Positions 8,628 through 17,596 of a stretch of 64,000 nucleotides of DNA are shown piece after piece. The position numbers and the translations under genes are program-made. Positions within the stretch are counted from its first letter, which is position 1. The number at the start of each line of letters is the position of its first letter. Under the pieces are notes generated by a model, which saw nothing but the letters and a program-made list of their open reading frames with translations, was not told the DNA's origin and did no database searches. Source of the stretch: Acidimicrobiia bacterium (lineage in GTDB: Bacteria; Actinomycetota; Acidimicrobiia; Acidimicrobiales; Poriferisodalaceae). The DNA lies in NCBI GenBank assembly GCA_022820925.1, contig JAJEEO010000008.1, positions 62,001 through 126,000 on the forward strand. Direction: 5' to 3'.

Positions 8628-9824
8628 TCAGACTGAACGCCTGACGGAAACCCACCCCTTGCCGGCGCCGGGGCGATCGTCGAACTCGGCGGCGTAGCGA
8701 TCGAAGAAGCCCGGGTCGGCCGCAGCCGCTGCGGCGGCGATGTCGTCGCGGGCAATGGCGGCCTGCCACGCGTCCATCAGCCGATCCTCGGCCTCGTAGT
8801 CGAAGCGATCCACGATCGAGCGCTCCATGGCGCCGCCGGGCTCTGGGTGGTTCTCGGGACGGGCTAGCCATCGCGCGGTGTCGGTCAGTCCCTGCACCGG
8901 ATCCACGACATCTCGATACCCGAGCTGGTAGATCGCCTTGTCGCAGTTGATGACACGGTGATGGGGCGTGCTGCGCTGGGTGAGATGGTGCGACACGGCA
9001 GCGTGCTCCCACGGGATCGACACGATCTCGAAGCTGTGGTCCAGCGCCGCAGCAATGATCTCGACCCACTGCAGCAGCGTCGGCGTCCACTCGTCCGACA
9101 CGTTGTACGCCTCGCCCGACGAAGCCGCCCCGGCATCGATGGTCGCCAGCACCATCGCGGCAGCATTGCGGGCGTCAGCAGAGCCCTGCAGGGTCACCCC
9201 GCCGTCGGGCAGCACGATGCGGTTGCGGCCATCGAGCACGCGGCGCACGATCTTCCACTCGCGCGGGCTGATCTGGCCGGGGCCGTAAATCCACGGGTAG
9301 CGCAGGTGCGACGCCGTGGGGTGCTCACGGAATACGACGAGCTCGGTGTTGGCGATCTGGCGCACCTTGTTGTTGACGCGGAACTCGGGCGGCTCGTCGG
9401 AGACCAGGCGATCGTGCTCGCGCGTCGGCACCCGCATGCCGGCCGGCCACAGCGCATCGGCATCGCCCCAGCCGCTGTACACGGGGAAACCGCCGATGCT
9501 CACGAACTTGGCGACGCGGCCGGCCATCACCCGGGCGATCTCGCGCAGCCGCCCGTACATGATCACCGACAGGTCGTAGGTGGCCGATCCGATGGCAGCG
9601 GCGAACCGGTCGGCATCGAACGGGTCGGTGTGGATGTGCTCGACCAGATCGGTGATCTCATCGACCTCGTGGCGTCCCGTGTGCAGGATCGTCACCCGGT
9701 AGCCGCGCTCCAGCAAGCCCTTCACCACGTGGGGCCCGGTCGGACCCGTGCCGCCCACCACCAACGCCCTCCGCTCGCTCACGGCCTCCGAATCTACGAC
9801 GGGTGCCGGTGAAGCTGGCTCCAT
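8628..9824 (-). CDS. NAD-dependent epimerase/dehydratase (extended SDR)
   Basis: A 398-residue extended short-chain dehydrogenase/reductase. The nucleotide motif is GGTGPTG at residues 24-30, preceded by a strand ALVVG. The core has the usual SDR features, including SIGGFPVYSG and NNKVRQIANTE in place of a textbook YxxxK, which makes the catalytic assignment uncertain. Proteins of this kind are often labelled epimerases but many act on small-molecule carbonyls. The last 80 residues (after about 315) are an extra helical tail with a run of alanines. Substrate unknown. Start: ATG 9822-9824, divergent from the following gene by 51 bp. Confidence 0.72.
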   Translation of the reverse strand: MEPASPAPVVDSEAVSERRALVVGGTGPTGPHVVKGLLERGYRVTILHTGRHEVDEITDLVEHIHTDPFDADRFAAAIGSATYDLSVIMYGRLREIARVMAGRVAKFVSIGGFPVYSGWGDADALWPAGMRVPTREHDRLVSDEPPEFRVNNKVRQIANTELVVFREHPTASHLRYPWIYGPGQISPREWKIVRRVLDGRNRIVLPDGGVTLQGSADARNAAAMVLATIDAGAASSGEAYNVSDEWTPTLLQWVEIIAAALDHSFEIVSIPWEHAAVSHHLTQRSTPHHRVINCDKAIYQLGYRDVVDPVQGLTDTARWLARPENHPEPGGAMERSIVDRFDYEAEDRLMDAWQAAIARDDIAAAAAAADPGFFDRYAAEFDDRPGAGKGWVSVRRSV

Positions 9825-9875
9825 TCGCCGGTACGCTCCCGCAACGATGAGCGCGAGCGTCAGCGGAACCGGGTC

Positions 9876-10568
9876 ATGAGCGAGTACAAGCGCGGCACCC
9901 GGGTAGTAGTCAACGAGGACCTCCCTGGCGTCCCCGAAGGCACGCCAGGCAAATGCGGCCGGGGGCTCGGCTTCGCCATCAAGCGCTACCGCGTGCGCTT
10001 CGACAACGACGTCGAGATCATCTCGGTGGCCCACAACAAGCTGGTGCCCGAGGACGAATGGCCGCAGTTCCTCGCCAAGCGAGCCCGTGAAGAGATCGAG
10101 GCCGCCCAAGAGCGCGCGCGAATTGCGGAAGCCCGTGCCGCAGCTGCGGAGTCGCGCGGACTGCCCGCCGCGAGCACCGATGAGGCTGCCGCAGAACCCG
10201 CCGAGGCAGCGGTGGAGGCGTCCGCCCCGGCGGAGCCGGCCGCCGACGACGGCGGTACCGATCCCCGACTCGCCGCGATACTCGCCCGCTCCAAGTCCGC
10301 ACGCGAAGCGACGGGCGTGCCCGCCCCGGAAAGCACGCCTGCACCCGCGGCCGATGATCCTGCTCCGGCGCCGGAAGCTGCTGCGGCACCCGAGCCAGCC
10401 GCTCCCGCTCCCGCAACGGCGGCACGGCCCGCTCGCTCGGCGCCGCCGTCAGGACCTGAGCGGGCAGAGATCCCGGAGTTCGTGCCCGGCCCCGAGGTCG
10501 ATCCCGACTACACCCCCGCAGCGAATCGCGTCAGCGAGCTGATGTCCCAGGTCAGTCACAACGACTGA
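9876..10568 (+). CDS. Hypothetical protein: small beta-barrel-like N-terminus plus Ala/Pro-rich tail
   Basis: A 230-residue protein of unknown function. Residues 1-50 (TRVVVNEDLPGVPEGTPGKC and KRYRVRFDNDVEIISV) look like a compact SH3-like barrel of the kind that reads as 'pathway-limited flow' domains in small regulators, but no named family is recognised. Residues 60-90 are a charged alanine-rich helix (REEIEAAQERARIAEARAAAA) that could be a coiled coil. Residues 95-210 are low-complexity Ala/Pro/Glu, probably disordered. The end, EVDPDYTPAANRVSELMSQVSHND, looks conserved and may be a short binding motif. ATG 9876 is the first start after the divergent promoter region. Confidence 0.6.
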   Translation: MSEYKRGTRVVVNEDLPGVPEGTPGKCGRGLGFAIKRYRVRFDNDVEIISVAHNKLVPEDEWPQFLAKRAREEIEAAQERARIAEARAAAAESRGLPAASTDEAAAEPAEAAVEASAPAEPAADDGGTDPRLAAILARSKSAREATGVPAPESTPAPAADDPAPAPEAAAAPEPAAPAPATAARPARSAPPSGPERAEIPEFVPGPEVDPDYTPAANRVSELMSQVSHND

Positions 10569-10588
10569 GCGCCCGGCGGCATGGGGCC

Positions 10589-12889
10589 TCAGCCGGTCAA
10601 CGGCGGCGGATCGAACGGCGCGGGGTCGGCGAAGCGTCGCACCACGTTGGCCGTGATGCGGGCGATGTCGTTGTCGTAGCCGTCGCGGGCCAGCGCACCG
10701 AACCACGAGATCGAGCCCACCGAGAACACCGCCCCGCCGTTGGGCGTCTCGTAGAACACCATGTCGGCACGCACCATGGGGTCGGGTGTCGGGAAGTGCA
10801 CCGAGCCCTCGAACTCTTCCTTGGTACGCAGCATGTCGGGCCCGAAGGTCGTCGCCGAGGCCAGCACCACGGCGTGGCCCGGCGATCCCAGCCGCACGTC
10901 GTAGCGATCCAGCTCCTGGCCGGCGGCACCGCCGCCCAGCCCCGATGTGCCGATGCGCTCGTCGGGCACACCGTCAAGGATCCACGCCGCGCGTGAGTCG
11001 TCCACGCCGGGATCGCGCACGAAGTAGGTGGCCTTCTCGAATCCCTGCGCGGCAAAGCCGATGCCGCAGATCTCGTTGGGCGCTCGCCCTTGGCGCCGCC
11101 ACATCCCGCCGTACTCGCCGCCCCAGGCGTGGTAGCTCTCCCCCGGCCCGGTCTGCCAGTTCCGCACGCCGTCCTCGGCCCGGCGCAGCTCCATGGCGCC
11201 CGGCCAGTCATCGCTGAAGGCCACCCTCCAGTAGAAGCCGTTGCCGCCCAGGTACATGAGCCGCCCGCCGTTGCGCTGCCAATGGGCCAGTGCGTCCAGC
11301 ATCGCGGTCGACCAGTACTCAGGGTGGCTGCCGGTCACCAGCACCCGGTACGGCGCGATGGCGTCGACACCCTCGACATGCAGATCCTCGTCGGTGACGA
11401 TGTCGTGGCCGACTTCGAGATGCGCCAGGAAAGCGTTGATGTCGGTGTCGGGCGTGAAGTTCCAGCCGTCGGCGCCGGGGCGCAGATTCAGCACGGGCCG
11501 GCGGCGCGAGCTGAACATGACGCCGCTGCGGTCCGGGTGCTTCTCGTAGTGGCTCAGGCCGATCTCTCGGTGGTCTCGAACATACGCATGCTCTGGCCGC
11601 AGCTTGGCGCGCGTGGGCATGAAATCTGCGCCGTCGATGAGCGTCCGGTGATTGGCATAGGCCATATAGGTGGCGGTCGGCATCAGCAGCGCAACATCGG
11701 CCGTGCGGGCGCCGGGCGCCGGGCGCACGAAGAACGGCACCCGATCCTCGCCCGCATCGCCGCGCACCCGGAAGGCGTAGATGCCGCTCGGCAGCTCCTC
11801 CGGCAACGTCGCCTCAACCGTGGTCTGCCACCCGGCGTCGTACATATCGTCGTGATGGAAATGAACGGCGTCATAGTGGGACGGATTGTCGGACCACCGG
11901 TGTGCAGCCCCGTCCCACGCTGGGCCTGTGATGGCTCGCGTCGGCAGTTGATGCAGAACGATCGGCCCGCAGACAGGGTCATCAGCAGGCACCGAGCATC
12001 CGGCCATGTCGGCGGAAAGATCCCACGACACGGTGGCGTCATCGATCCGCAGCGTCGGTCGCGCCAGCCGACCGTCGAAGCGTTCGCCCGCAGGTCCCGC
12101 TGCAAGCCACAGCTCGGTCGGAGCGAGGTCACCCGCGTTGACCGATGTCGTGCCGCTTGCCGCGCCGCCGGTGCCGTGTCGGAGCACATCGCCGTGTGGC
12201 GCACCGGCCAGCTCGGCCGCTAACTGCGAGACCGTCAGGTCGCTGAGCCGGCTTCCCTCCACCGCATCGCGCCCCGGAGAATCGGAGAACGCGGTCGTCA
12301 CCGCTGCGCTGAGGGTGCCTGTGTCGAGATCCAGCTCGGCATCGAGCAGGCACCACCGGTTGCGGGTGAGCGGCAGTTCGTCCACCACCACACGGACTTC
12401 GTCGCCTAGCGCCGACGTCGACGCAACTGCGCATCCCCCGATGAGGCCGAGACACAAGGCCTCGATCGCTGCTGAGCCCGTCGGCGCGCCTGCGGTGCGT
12501 GCGCACAGCGTCGCGATGCGCGCTGACCGATCCGGCAACGTCGGCATCACCCACACTCGGAGTCCGAGGCGGCGCGCGCTGGGCACACCGTCCAGCGCCG
12601 CGGCCCCGAACGAGCCCGGCGTGAGCGGCTGCTCGTCGAGGGACACCGACCAGCTCCCGGCTGCGGGCGCCGGCCGCTCGTCGTAGCCGGAGCCGTAGCG
12701 AGTCGGGTCGCCGCAGACGATCCGCGTGATGTCGACCTCGGCGGGGCCGGGCTGGTGCGATGACGCCATCAGCCGGACCGACTCGCCTGCACGCAGGCTC
12801 CACGGCTCGCAGTAGCCGGTGACCTGCTTGGGCGGTCCGCCATCCGACCCCGCGGACGCGGGCGACTCGGGCGCGGCTGACTCACTCAT
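10589..12889 (-). CDS. N,N-dimethylformamidase large-subunit-like protein
   Basis: A 766-residue protein resembling the large subunit of N,N-dimethylformamidase, an iron-dependent amidohydrolase that splits dimethylformamide to formate and dimethylamine. Length matches the family (about 760). Residues about 20-300 contain a LamG-like beta-sandwich, and residues 390-600 the catalytic part. Y408, Y448, H522 and E524 (in GSHPEYWS) are candidates for the Tyr/Tyr/Glu iron site and nearby histidine; that mapping is by motif and is inference. No neighbouring gene looks like the small subunit, so activity on dimethylformamide itself is doubtful. It follows the rhodanese gene by 38 bp. Confidence 0.75.
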   Translation of the reverse strand: MSESAAPESPASAGSDGGPPKQVTGYCEPWSLRAGESVRLMASSHQPGPAEVDITRIVCGDPTRYGSGYDERPAPAAGSWSVSLDEQPLTPGSFGAAALDGVPSARRLGLRVWVMPTLPDRSARIATLCARTAGAPTGSAAIEALCLGLIGGCAVASTSALGDEVRVVVDELPLTRNRWCLLDAELDLDTGTLSAAVTTAFSDSPGRDAVEGSRLSDLTVSQLAAELAGAPHGDVLRHGTGGAASGTTSVNAGDLAPTELWLAAGPAGERFDGRLARPTLRIDDATVSWDLSADMAGCSVPADDPVCGPIVLHQLPTRAITGPAWDGAAHRWSDNPSHYDAVHFHHDDMYDAGWQTTVEATLPEELPSGIYAFRVRGDAGEDRVPFFVRPAPGARTADVALLMPTATYMAYANHRTLIDGADFMPTRAKLRPEHAYVRDHREIGLSHYEKHPDRSGVMFSSRRRPVLNLRPGADGWNFTPDTDINAFLAHLEVGHDIVTDEDLHVEGVDAIAPYRVLVTGSHPEYWSTAMLDALAHWQRNGGRLMYLGGNGFYWRVAFSDDWPGAMELRRAEDGVRNWQTGPGESYHAWGGEYGGMWRRQGRAPNEICGIGFAAQGFEKATYFVRDPGVDDSRAAWILDGVPDERIGTSGLGGGAAGQELDRYDVRLGSPGHAVVLASATTFGPDMLRTKEEFEGSVHFPTPDPMVRADMVFYETPNGGAVFSVGSISWFGALARDGYDNDIARITANVVRRFADPAPFDPPPLTG

Positions 12890-12927
12890 GCGGTTGCTTG
12901 CTCAACTGGCTTGGCTGCGCAGGGGGC

Positions 12928-13335
12928 TCAGCGCTGGGACCTGAACGTGTCGTAGTCGGTCACGGGCATGCCGTCAGCTCGCCAGCCGCCGAAGCCGGTC
13001 TCGACATGGCTGACCTTGCCGACGCCCATGTCCTGCATGGTGTCGGCAGACAGGGCGGAGCGGGCACCGCCGGCGCAGCACAGGATGAACTCCCGGTCCT
13101 CCAGGAATTCCTGCTTGGTGTAGGGCGAGTCGGGTGAGACCCAGAACTCGAGCATCCCCCGCGGCGTATGCATCGAGCCCGGGATGGCGCCGTCTCGCTG
13201 GAGCTCGCGCACGTCTCGTATGTCCACGATCAACGCGCCCTCTTCGGTGACACGACGATGCGCCTCCGCCGGCGAGATGTTGTCGATACGGGTCTTGGCC
13301 TCGGCGACCATCTCGTTCACTGACTTGACGCCCAT
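12928..13335 (-). CDS. Rhodanese-like domain protein
   Basis: A 135-residue single-domain rhodanese. The catalytic loop is C87-A-G-G-A-R92 (six residues, as in sulfurtransferases), preceded by FILC. The substrate-side motifs LIVDIRDVRELQRDGAIPGS (residues 35-54) and GFGGWRADGMPV (114-125) are standard. The enzyme would move sulfane sulfur to cyanide, thiols or a protein partner. ATG 13333-13335 is chosen because a strong AGGAGG lies 5-10 bases upstream. It is the first gene of a likely operon with the dimethylformamidase-like gene, and is divergent from the hydantoinase-type gene. Confidence 0.88.
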   Translation of the reverse strand: MGVKSVNEMVAEAKTRIDNISPAEAHRRVTEEGALIVDIRDVRELQRDGAIPGSMHTPRGMLEFWVSPDSPYTKQEFLEDREFILCCAGGARSALSADTMQDMGVGKVSHVETGFGGWRADGMPVTDYDTFRSQR

Positions 13336-13499
13336 CGGTTCCTCCTGGTGGCGCTGGATTCCCTGCCCGGTCGACCGTCGCACCGCCCGAAGCGGTTCGA
13401 CCGGTCTCCGTGCCCGCAGTCTCACCGACGCGGGCGTTCGAGTCCACTCGACCATTCGGTCTCCGCGCCCGCGCAGCTCCCGCTGGCACACTTTCAGCG

Positions 13500-15833
13500 G
13501 TGACGACACCGTTCCGGCCGGCGTCAGGCCGCTGTTGCTTGGGCATCGACACCGGCGGCACGTTCACCGACGCCGTCGTGTACGACCACGGCACCGACCG
13601 GGTCCTTGCGGCCAGCAAGACGCCGACGCGGCACGAAGATCTCTACGGCTGCGTGGTCGAGGCGATGACGAGTGTGCTGACCGGCGGTCGTGGCGCCTCG
13701 ACCGAGGCGGTGAGCGCGGCCGACATCGGGCTCGTGGCGGTTTCCACGACGCTGGCGACCAACGCGCTCGTCGAGGGCGCAGGGAAGCCTGCCGCGCTCG
13801 TGGCCATCGGCTTCGAATCCGAGACGCTGGCGCGCGTCGGGCTGCGTACGGGCACTGGCGAGGTGACGAGCGAGCGCGCCGGCACCTCCCTCGCCGGCAA
13901 CGGGCGTGATCGGCTGACCGGCAGCCTTGCGGCGGCGCCGGTCGTGGTCGTCGGCGGCGGCCACGGCGCCCACGGCGACGAGCAAGACCCGCTCGACGTC
14001 GACGAGCTGGCGCGAGCGGTAGACCGCGTCGATGACTCAGTCGAGGCGTACGCCGTCGCGGCGCAGTTCAGCGTCCGCAATGCCGCACACGAACTTCACG
14101 CTCGTGCGGTCATCCAGGAGCGCACCGGCAAGCCCGTCACCTGCAGCCACGAGCTGTCCCCGCGGCTCGGCGGTCCTCGCCGGGCGGTGACGACGCTGCT
14201 CAATGCACAGCTCATCTCGGTCACCGCCCGCTTCACCGAAGCGATCCGGGCCGCAATGGCGTCCCTCCAGCTCGACGCCCGTCTCATGGTTGTGCGGGGA
14301 GACGGCTCGCTGGTCTCTGCGGATTTTGTGACCCAGCGGCCGATCGAAACCGTGCTGTCAGGCCCCGCTGCCAGCGTGATCGGCGCCCGCCACCTCGCAG
14401 GTGCCTCGACGGCACGACAGGAACTGCCCGACGCCAATCTGCTGGTGGTGGACATCGGCGGCACCACCACCGACATCGCGGCGATTCGCAACGGCGCAGT
14501 TGTCGCTGCTGACGGCAGCGACGGCGAGGACACGGCAACGGTGGGCGGTCACGCCACGATGGTCACCGCACTGCCGACGGTGACGGTAGGGCTCGGCGGC
14601 GACAGCGAGATCCGGATCCCGATTGACGGGAGCCGCGGTCAGCTCGCGGTCGGACCGCGCAGGGTGGTGCCGCTGTGCGTCGCCGCTCAGCGACATCGCG
14701 ACGTGGTGTTGCCGATGCTGCGACGCCAGCTCGAAGCCGAGCGGCCGCGCGCCGAATTCGGGCAGGTGCTGCTGCGGGCGACCAGCGAGGCATCGGCCGA
14801 GCACGTCGGCAGCCGCGCAGGCCAGGACAGCCTTGACAGCGAGATCATGCGACTCGTCGACAGTGCCGGCGGTGCACTTCCGCTGGAGGACCTGAAGCGG
14901 TCAGCTCGCTGGCGCGGCGCGCTCGAGCGGCTCGAACGCAGTGGCCGCGTGCGGCGCGCCGCACTGACACCCACCGACGCCTGCGTAGTGCTCGGTCTGA
15001 TCGACGCCGAAGCATCGTTGGATGCAGCGGCGGCCGAGGCCGGCGCCGCGCTGTTCAGCCGTCAGCGCGACCGCTACGGCGTTGACGTCGGTACCGACGC
15101 TGTCGATCTCTGCCGGCGGGTGATGCACATCGCACTGCGCGACGCCACCGAGGCGCTGCTCGGCGTCGCGCTCGGCGCAGACGGGATATCCCCAGGCGAA
15201 ACCAAGCGGCAGCTCGCGCAGACGGCATTGGACCGCCGGCACCGGGAGTGGGCACGAATCGCTGCCGATGCGCCCGCCGACACCGCGCGTGAGCGCCCAT
15301 CGGCACAGCCGCTGTGGGGCTTGCTCGAGTCCGGCGAGACAGCGAGCGTCCCGATCACGACCGATGCCGCCGCGACCCTGCCCGACCGCTCCCCGCTTGC
15401 GCGCATCGATGCCGGTGTGGGGGTTCCCATCGTTGCCATCGGCGCCCCGGCCACCACCTACGCCCCGCTCGTCGCCGCACTGCTCGGCACTGCGGCGATC
15501 GTTCCGACCCATGCCGAGGTGGCGAACGCCGTCGGCGCAGCGGTCGCCCCGGTGAGGATCACCAAGCAGATCACAGTGACCGCACCGCGCCGCGGCAGTT
15601 ACCGGGCCCACTGGGGCGACGACCCGCCGGTCTGGCACAGCCTGGACGAAGCCCGCGAGTGGGCGACAGCGCAGGCAACCGAGGCCGTCCGTGCCGAAGC
15701 TGACGCTGCGGGCGCCAGCGACGCCGCCATTTCGGTCGACTTCCAGACACGCACTGCGCCGAGCAACGGCCGCGAGCTCTTCGTGGAAGCAACGCTGCGC
15801 GTCACTGCCACCGGCCGCCCGCTACAGCAGTAA
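13500..15833 (+). CDS. Hydantoinase/oxoprolinase family protein (HyuA-like), orphan
   Basis: A 777-residue protein of the ATP-dependent hydantoinase/5-oxoprolinase family. The N-terminal domain starts CCLGIDTGGTFTDAVVYDHG (residues 12-31), the phosphate-binding actin-like fold of HyuA. The second half-motif LVVDIGGTTTDIAAI lies near 315-330, preceded by SGPAASVIGARH. Such proteins open cyclic amides or carboxylate ketones using ATP. They usually pair with a HyuB subunit; none is adjacent. The region after about residue 430 is less typical and may be a lineage-specific helical domain. GTG at 13500 is preferred over upstream starts because the conserved domain begins ten codons later. Confidence 0.8.
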   Translation: MTTPFRPASGRCCLGIDTGGTFTDAVVYDHGTDRVLAASKTPTRHEDLYGCVVEAMTSVLTGGRGASTEAVSAADIGLVAVSTTLATNALVEGAGKPAALVAIGFESETLARVGLRTGTGEVTSERAGTSLAGNGRDRLTGSLAAAPVVVVGGGHGAHGDEQDPLDVDELARAVDRVDDSVEAYAVAAQFSVRNAAHELHARAVIQERTGKPVTCSHELSPRLGGPRRAVTTLLNAQLISVTARFTEAIRAAMASLQLDARLMVVRGDGSLVSADFVTQRPIETVLSGPAASVIGARHLAGASTARQELPDANLLVVDIGGTTTDIAAIRNGAVVAADGSDGEDTATVGGHATMVTALPTVTVGLGGDSEIRIPIDGSRGQLAVGPRRVVPLCVAAQRHRDVVLPMLRRQLEAERPRAEFGQVLLRATSEASAEHVGSRAGQDSLDSEIMRLVDSAGGALPLEDLKRSARWRGALERLERSGRVRRAALTPTDACVVLGLIDAEASLDAAAAEAGAALFSRQRDRYGVDVGTDAVDLCRRVMHIALRDATEALLGVALGADGISPGETKRQLAQTALDRRHREWARIAADAPADTARERPSAQPLWGLLESGETASVPITTDAAATLPDRSPLARIDAGVGVPIVAIGAPATTYAPLVAALLGTAAIVPTHAEVANAVGAAVAPVRITKQITVTAPRRGSYRAHWGDDPPVWHSLDEAREWATAQATEAVRAEADAAGASDAAISVDFQTRTAPSNGRELFVEATLRVTATGRPLQQ

Positions 15834-15864
15834 CCGGTCTCCAAGAACGTACGCGGACTGCTGC

Positions 15865-15940
15865 ACCTTCTCGTCGCGTCGCCATTCTTCCCCGCTCTTG
15901 TTCGCTCCGCTCACGGGCCGCTCGGGCCACGGCTTCGCCC
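15865..15940 (-). repeat. Intergenic repeat, copy A1
   Basis: One copy of an interspersed repeat, on the minus strand. Its core reads GGCGAAGCCGTGGCCCGAGC, then GGCCCGTGAGCG, then GAACAAGAGCGGG, and ends CGAGAAGGT. The same blocks in the same order occur at 24662-24752 and 45557-45650 on the plus strand. The core contains a GGC-GAA-GCC mini-hairpin and a GGCC/GGCC stem. It sits between the convergent ends of the hydantoinase-type and amidase genes. Confidence 0.8.
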
Positions 15941-16001
15941 TGTGCTGCCCGCTCTAGCTCGCTGCGCTCGCGGGCCGCTCGGGCCCGCGGCTCAGCCTCT
16001 G
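15941..16001 (-). repeat. Intergenic repeat, copy A2 (diverged tandem partner of A1)
   Basis: Directly next to copy A1 in the same orientation is a diverged version: AGGCTGAGCCGCGGGCCCGA, GCGGCCCGCGAGCGCAGCG, then AGAGCGGGCAGCACAG. Differences from A1 keep the GC-rich pairing (GGCCCGAGCGGCCC is unchanged). This suggests an old tandem duplication, or a two-unit element of which other loci keep mainly one unit; copy B also begins with GAGGCTGAGCC. Confidence 0.65.
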
Positions 16002-16006
16002 GGCAC

Positions 16007-17530
16007 TCACCCCTGGGGCGGCGCGGATGCGTGCACCAACCTGCCCTCGGTGCGGCAGGCGGTCTTGAGCGTGCTGAGCAGCTGTACATCCGGCACGGGG
16101 CGTGCCGTGGCCGGGTCGTCGGCGAAGACTGCCTCGAGTGCCGCGGCGATGCCCAGCAGCCGCCGGTCGCCATAGCTCGGCCCGACGAGCTGAAGGCCGA
16201 ACGGCGTGCCCTGGCCGTCGAGCCCGCACGGCAGCGCGGTGGTCGGGTGCCCCACCACGGTGAGTGCCGCCGACAGCCCCAGCCACGCCATGTAGTTGCG
16301 CACGGGCTGACCGTCGATCTCGGCGGGGTACAACTCGTGCCAGTCGAAGGGCGGCACACTCACCCCCGGGCAGATCACCACGTCGTAGGTGTCGAACAGT
16401 GCGTCGGTGGCGCGGAACAGCTCGACTTGGCGCCGCCGGGCCTTGGCGATATCGAGCACGGTGGTGCTCAGCGCCTCATCGTAGGTGGCGCGGATGTTCG
16501 GGTTGAACCCCCCGTCGGGCCCGGCGGTGTCGGGGTCGAATTTGTGGATGCTGCGGTGGTAGTTGGTGGCGAAGATGTCCGACCGGAGTTGCCAGTCCAC
16601 GTCCAGCGCATCGCTGAGATCGATGTCGGCCTCGTCGATTGAGCCCACGACCGCGGCGAGCCGTTCGACGCGGTCAGCAAACACAGTCCGTACGGCCTCA
16701 GAGACCAGTAGCCCGCCGAGGTCGGCGCTCACGCCGACCCGCAGCGAGGCCGCATCAGCCGCCGGGAGTTCGGCGAACGCAGCGGCATCGAGCGGGAACG
16801 CCATGGGATCGCGCCTGGCATCGCGATCACGGCCCGCCACCACTGACAGCAGCAGTGCCGCGTCGGCGACGGTGCGGGCCATTGGTCCCGACACGCTGTA
16901 GTTGGTGCGACCGATGGTGCGCTCGTCGTGAGCCACCGTGCCCGGCGTGGAACGGTGGGCGACCACGCCGCAGTACGAAGCCGGGATGCGCAGGCTGCCG
17001 CCGTGGTCGGATCCGGTGGCCAGCGGTGCCATCCCGCAGGACAGCGCGACGGCTGAGCCGCCGGAGCTGCCGCCGCAGGTCAGCGACGGGTCGAATGGGT
17101 TGCCGGTGGCGCCGAAGAGCCGGTTGACGGTGTTGGCGCCGATGCTCAGCTCGGGCGTGTTGGTCTTGCCGATGATGACCGCCCCGGCCGCCCTGACACG
17201 CGCCACGATGCCGTCGTCGACTTCGGGAACGTGGCTGGCGAACGGCACGGCGCCGTAGGTGGTGGTGAGCCCGGCCGTGGCCTGGATGTCCTTGATCGCC
17301 ACCGGCAGACCCGCCAGCGGTCCCAGCCCGCTGCCTCGGACACGTTCGCTGTCGATCTGCCGGGCCACGGCCCGCGCTGCATCGTCGTCTCGAACCACGA
17401 GCGCGTTCACCGCGCCGTCGGTGGCATCGGCGCGCTGCAGGCACGACTCCAGTAACTCCTCCGCCGACAGCTCGCCAGCCGCCATCAGCTCTCGTGCCAG
17501 TGTCGCGGTGAGATCGCACGGCTCGGTCAT
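16007..17530 (-). CDS. Amidase (amidase signature family)
   Basis: A 507-residue amidase-signature enzyme that hydrolyses a carboxamide to acid and ammonia. The Ser-cisSer-Lys triad is visible: K80 in PVAIKD, S155 in the Gly/Ser-rich loop CGGSSGGSA, and nucleophile S179 in GSDHGGSLRIPA. The S155-S179 spacing of 24 matches characterised amidases. The C-terminal part has PGVSVPPFDWHELYP and PTTALPCG. It is not GatA by context, as no gatB or gatC is near. ATG 17528-17530 is chosen; an upstream start would add eight residues. Divergent from the monooxygenase gene by 66 bp. Substrate unknown. Confidence 0.88.
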   Translation of the reverse strand: MTEPCDLTATLARELMAAGELSAEELLESCLQRADATDGAVNALVVRDDDAARAVARQIDSERVRGSGLGPLAGLPVAIKDIQATAGLTTTYGAVPFASHVPEVDDGIVARVRAAGAVIIGKTNTPELSIGANTVNRLFGATGNPFDPSLTCGGSSGGSAVALSCGMAPLATGSDHGGSLRIPASYCGVVAHRSTPGTVAHDERTIGRTNYSVSGPMARTVADAALLLSVVAGRDRDARRDPMAFPLDAAAFAELPAADAASLRVGVSADLGGLLVSEAVRTVFADRVERLAAVVGSIDEADIDLSDALDVDWQLRSDIFATNYHRSIHKFDPDTAGPDGGFNPNIRATYDEALSTTVLDIAKARRRQVELFRATDALFDTYDVVICPGVSVPPFDWHELYPAEIDGQPVRNYMAWLGLSAALTVVGHPTTALPCGLDGQGTPFGLQLVGPSYGDRRLLGIAAALEAVFADDPATARPVPDVQLLSTLKTACRTEGRLVHASAPPQG

Positions 17531-17596
17531 TCCCGGAGCGTGGCACATCGCCACACCTCAGGCCGCCGTGAAGCGGCATCGGTAGTCTCTGCGGCG

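Noticed and set aside
15865..16001. Coding remnant: the repeat can be read as ARAARERSEQERE-type peptide
   Set aside because: The same DNA occurs in other gene gaps in varying frames and orientation, with indels not in multiples of three between copies; an intergenic element fits better.
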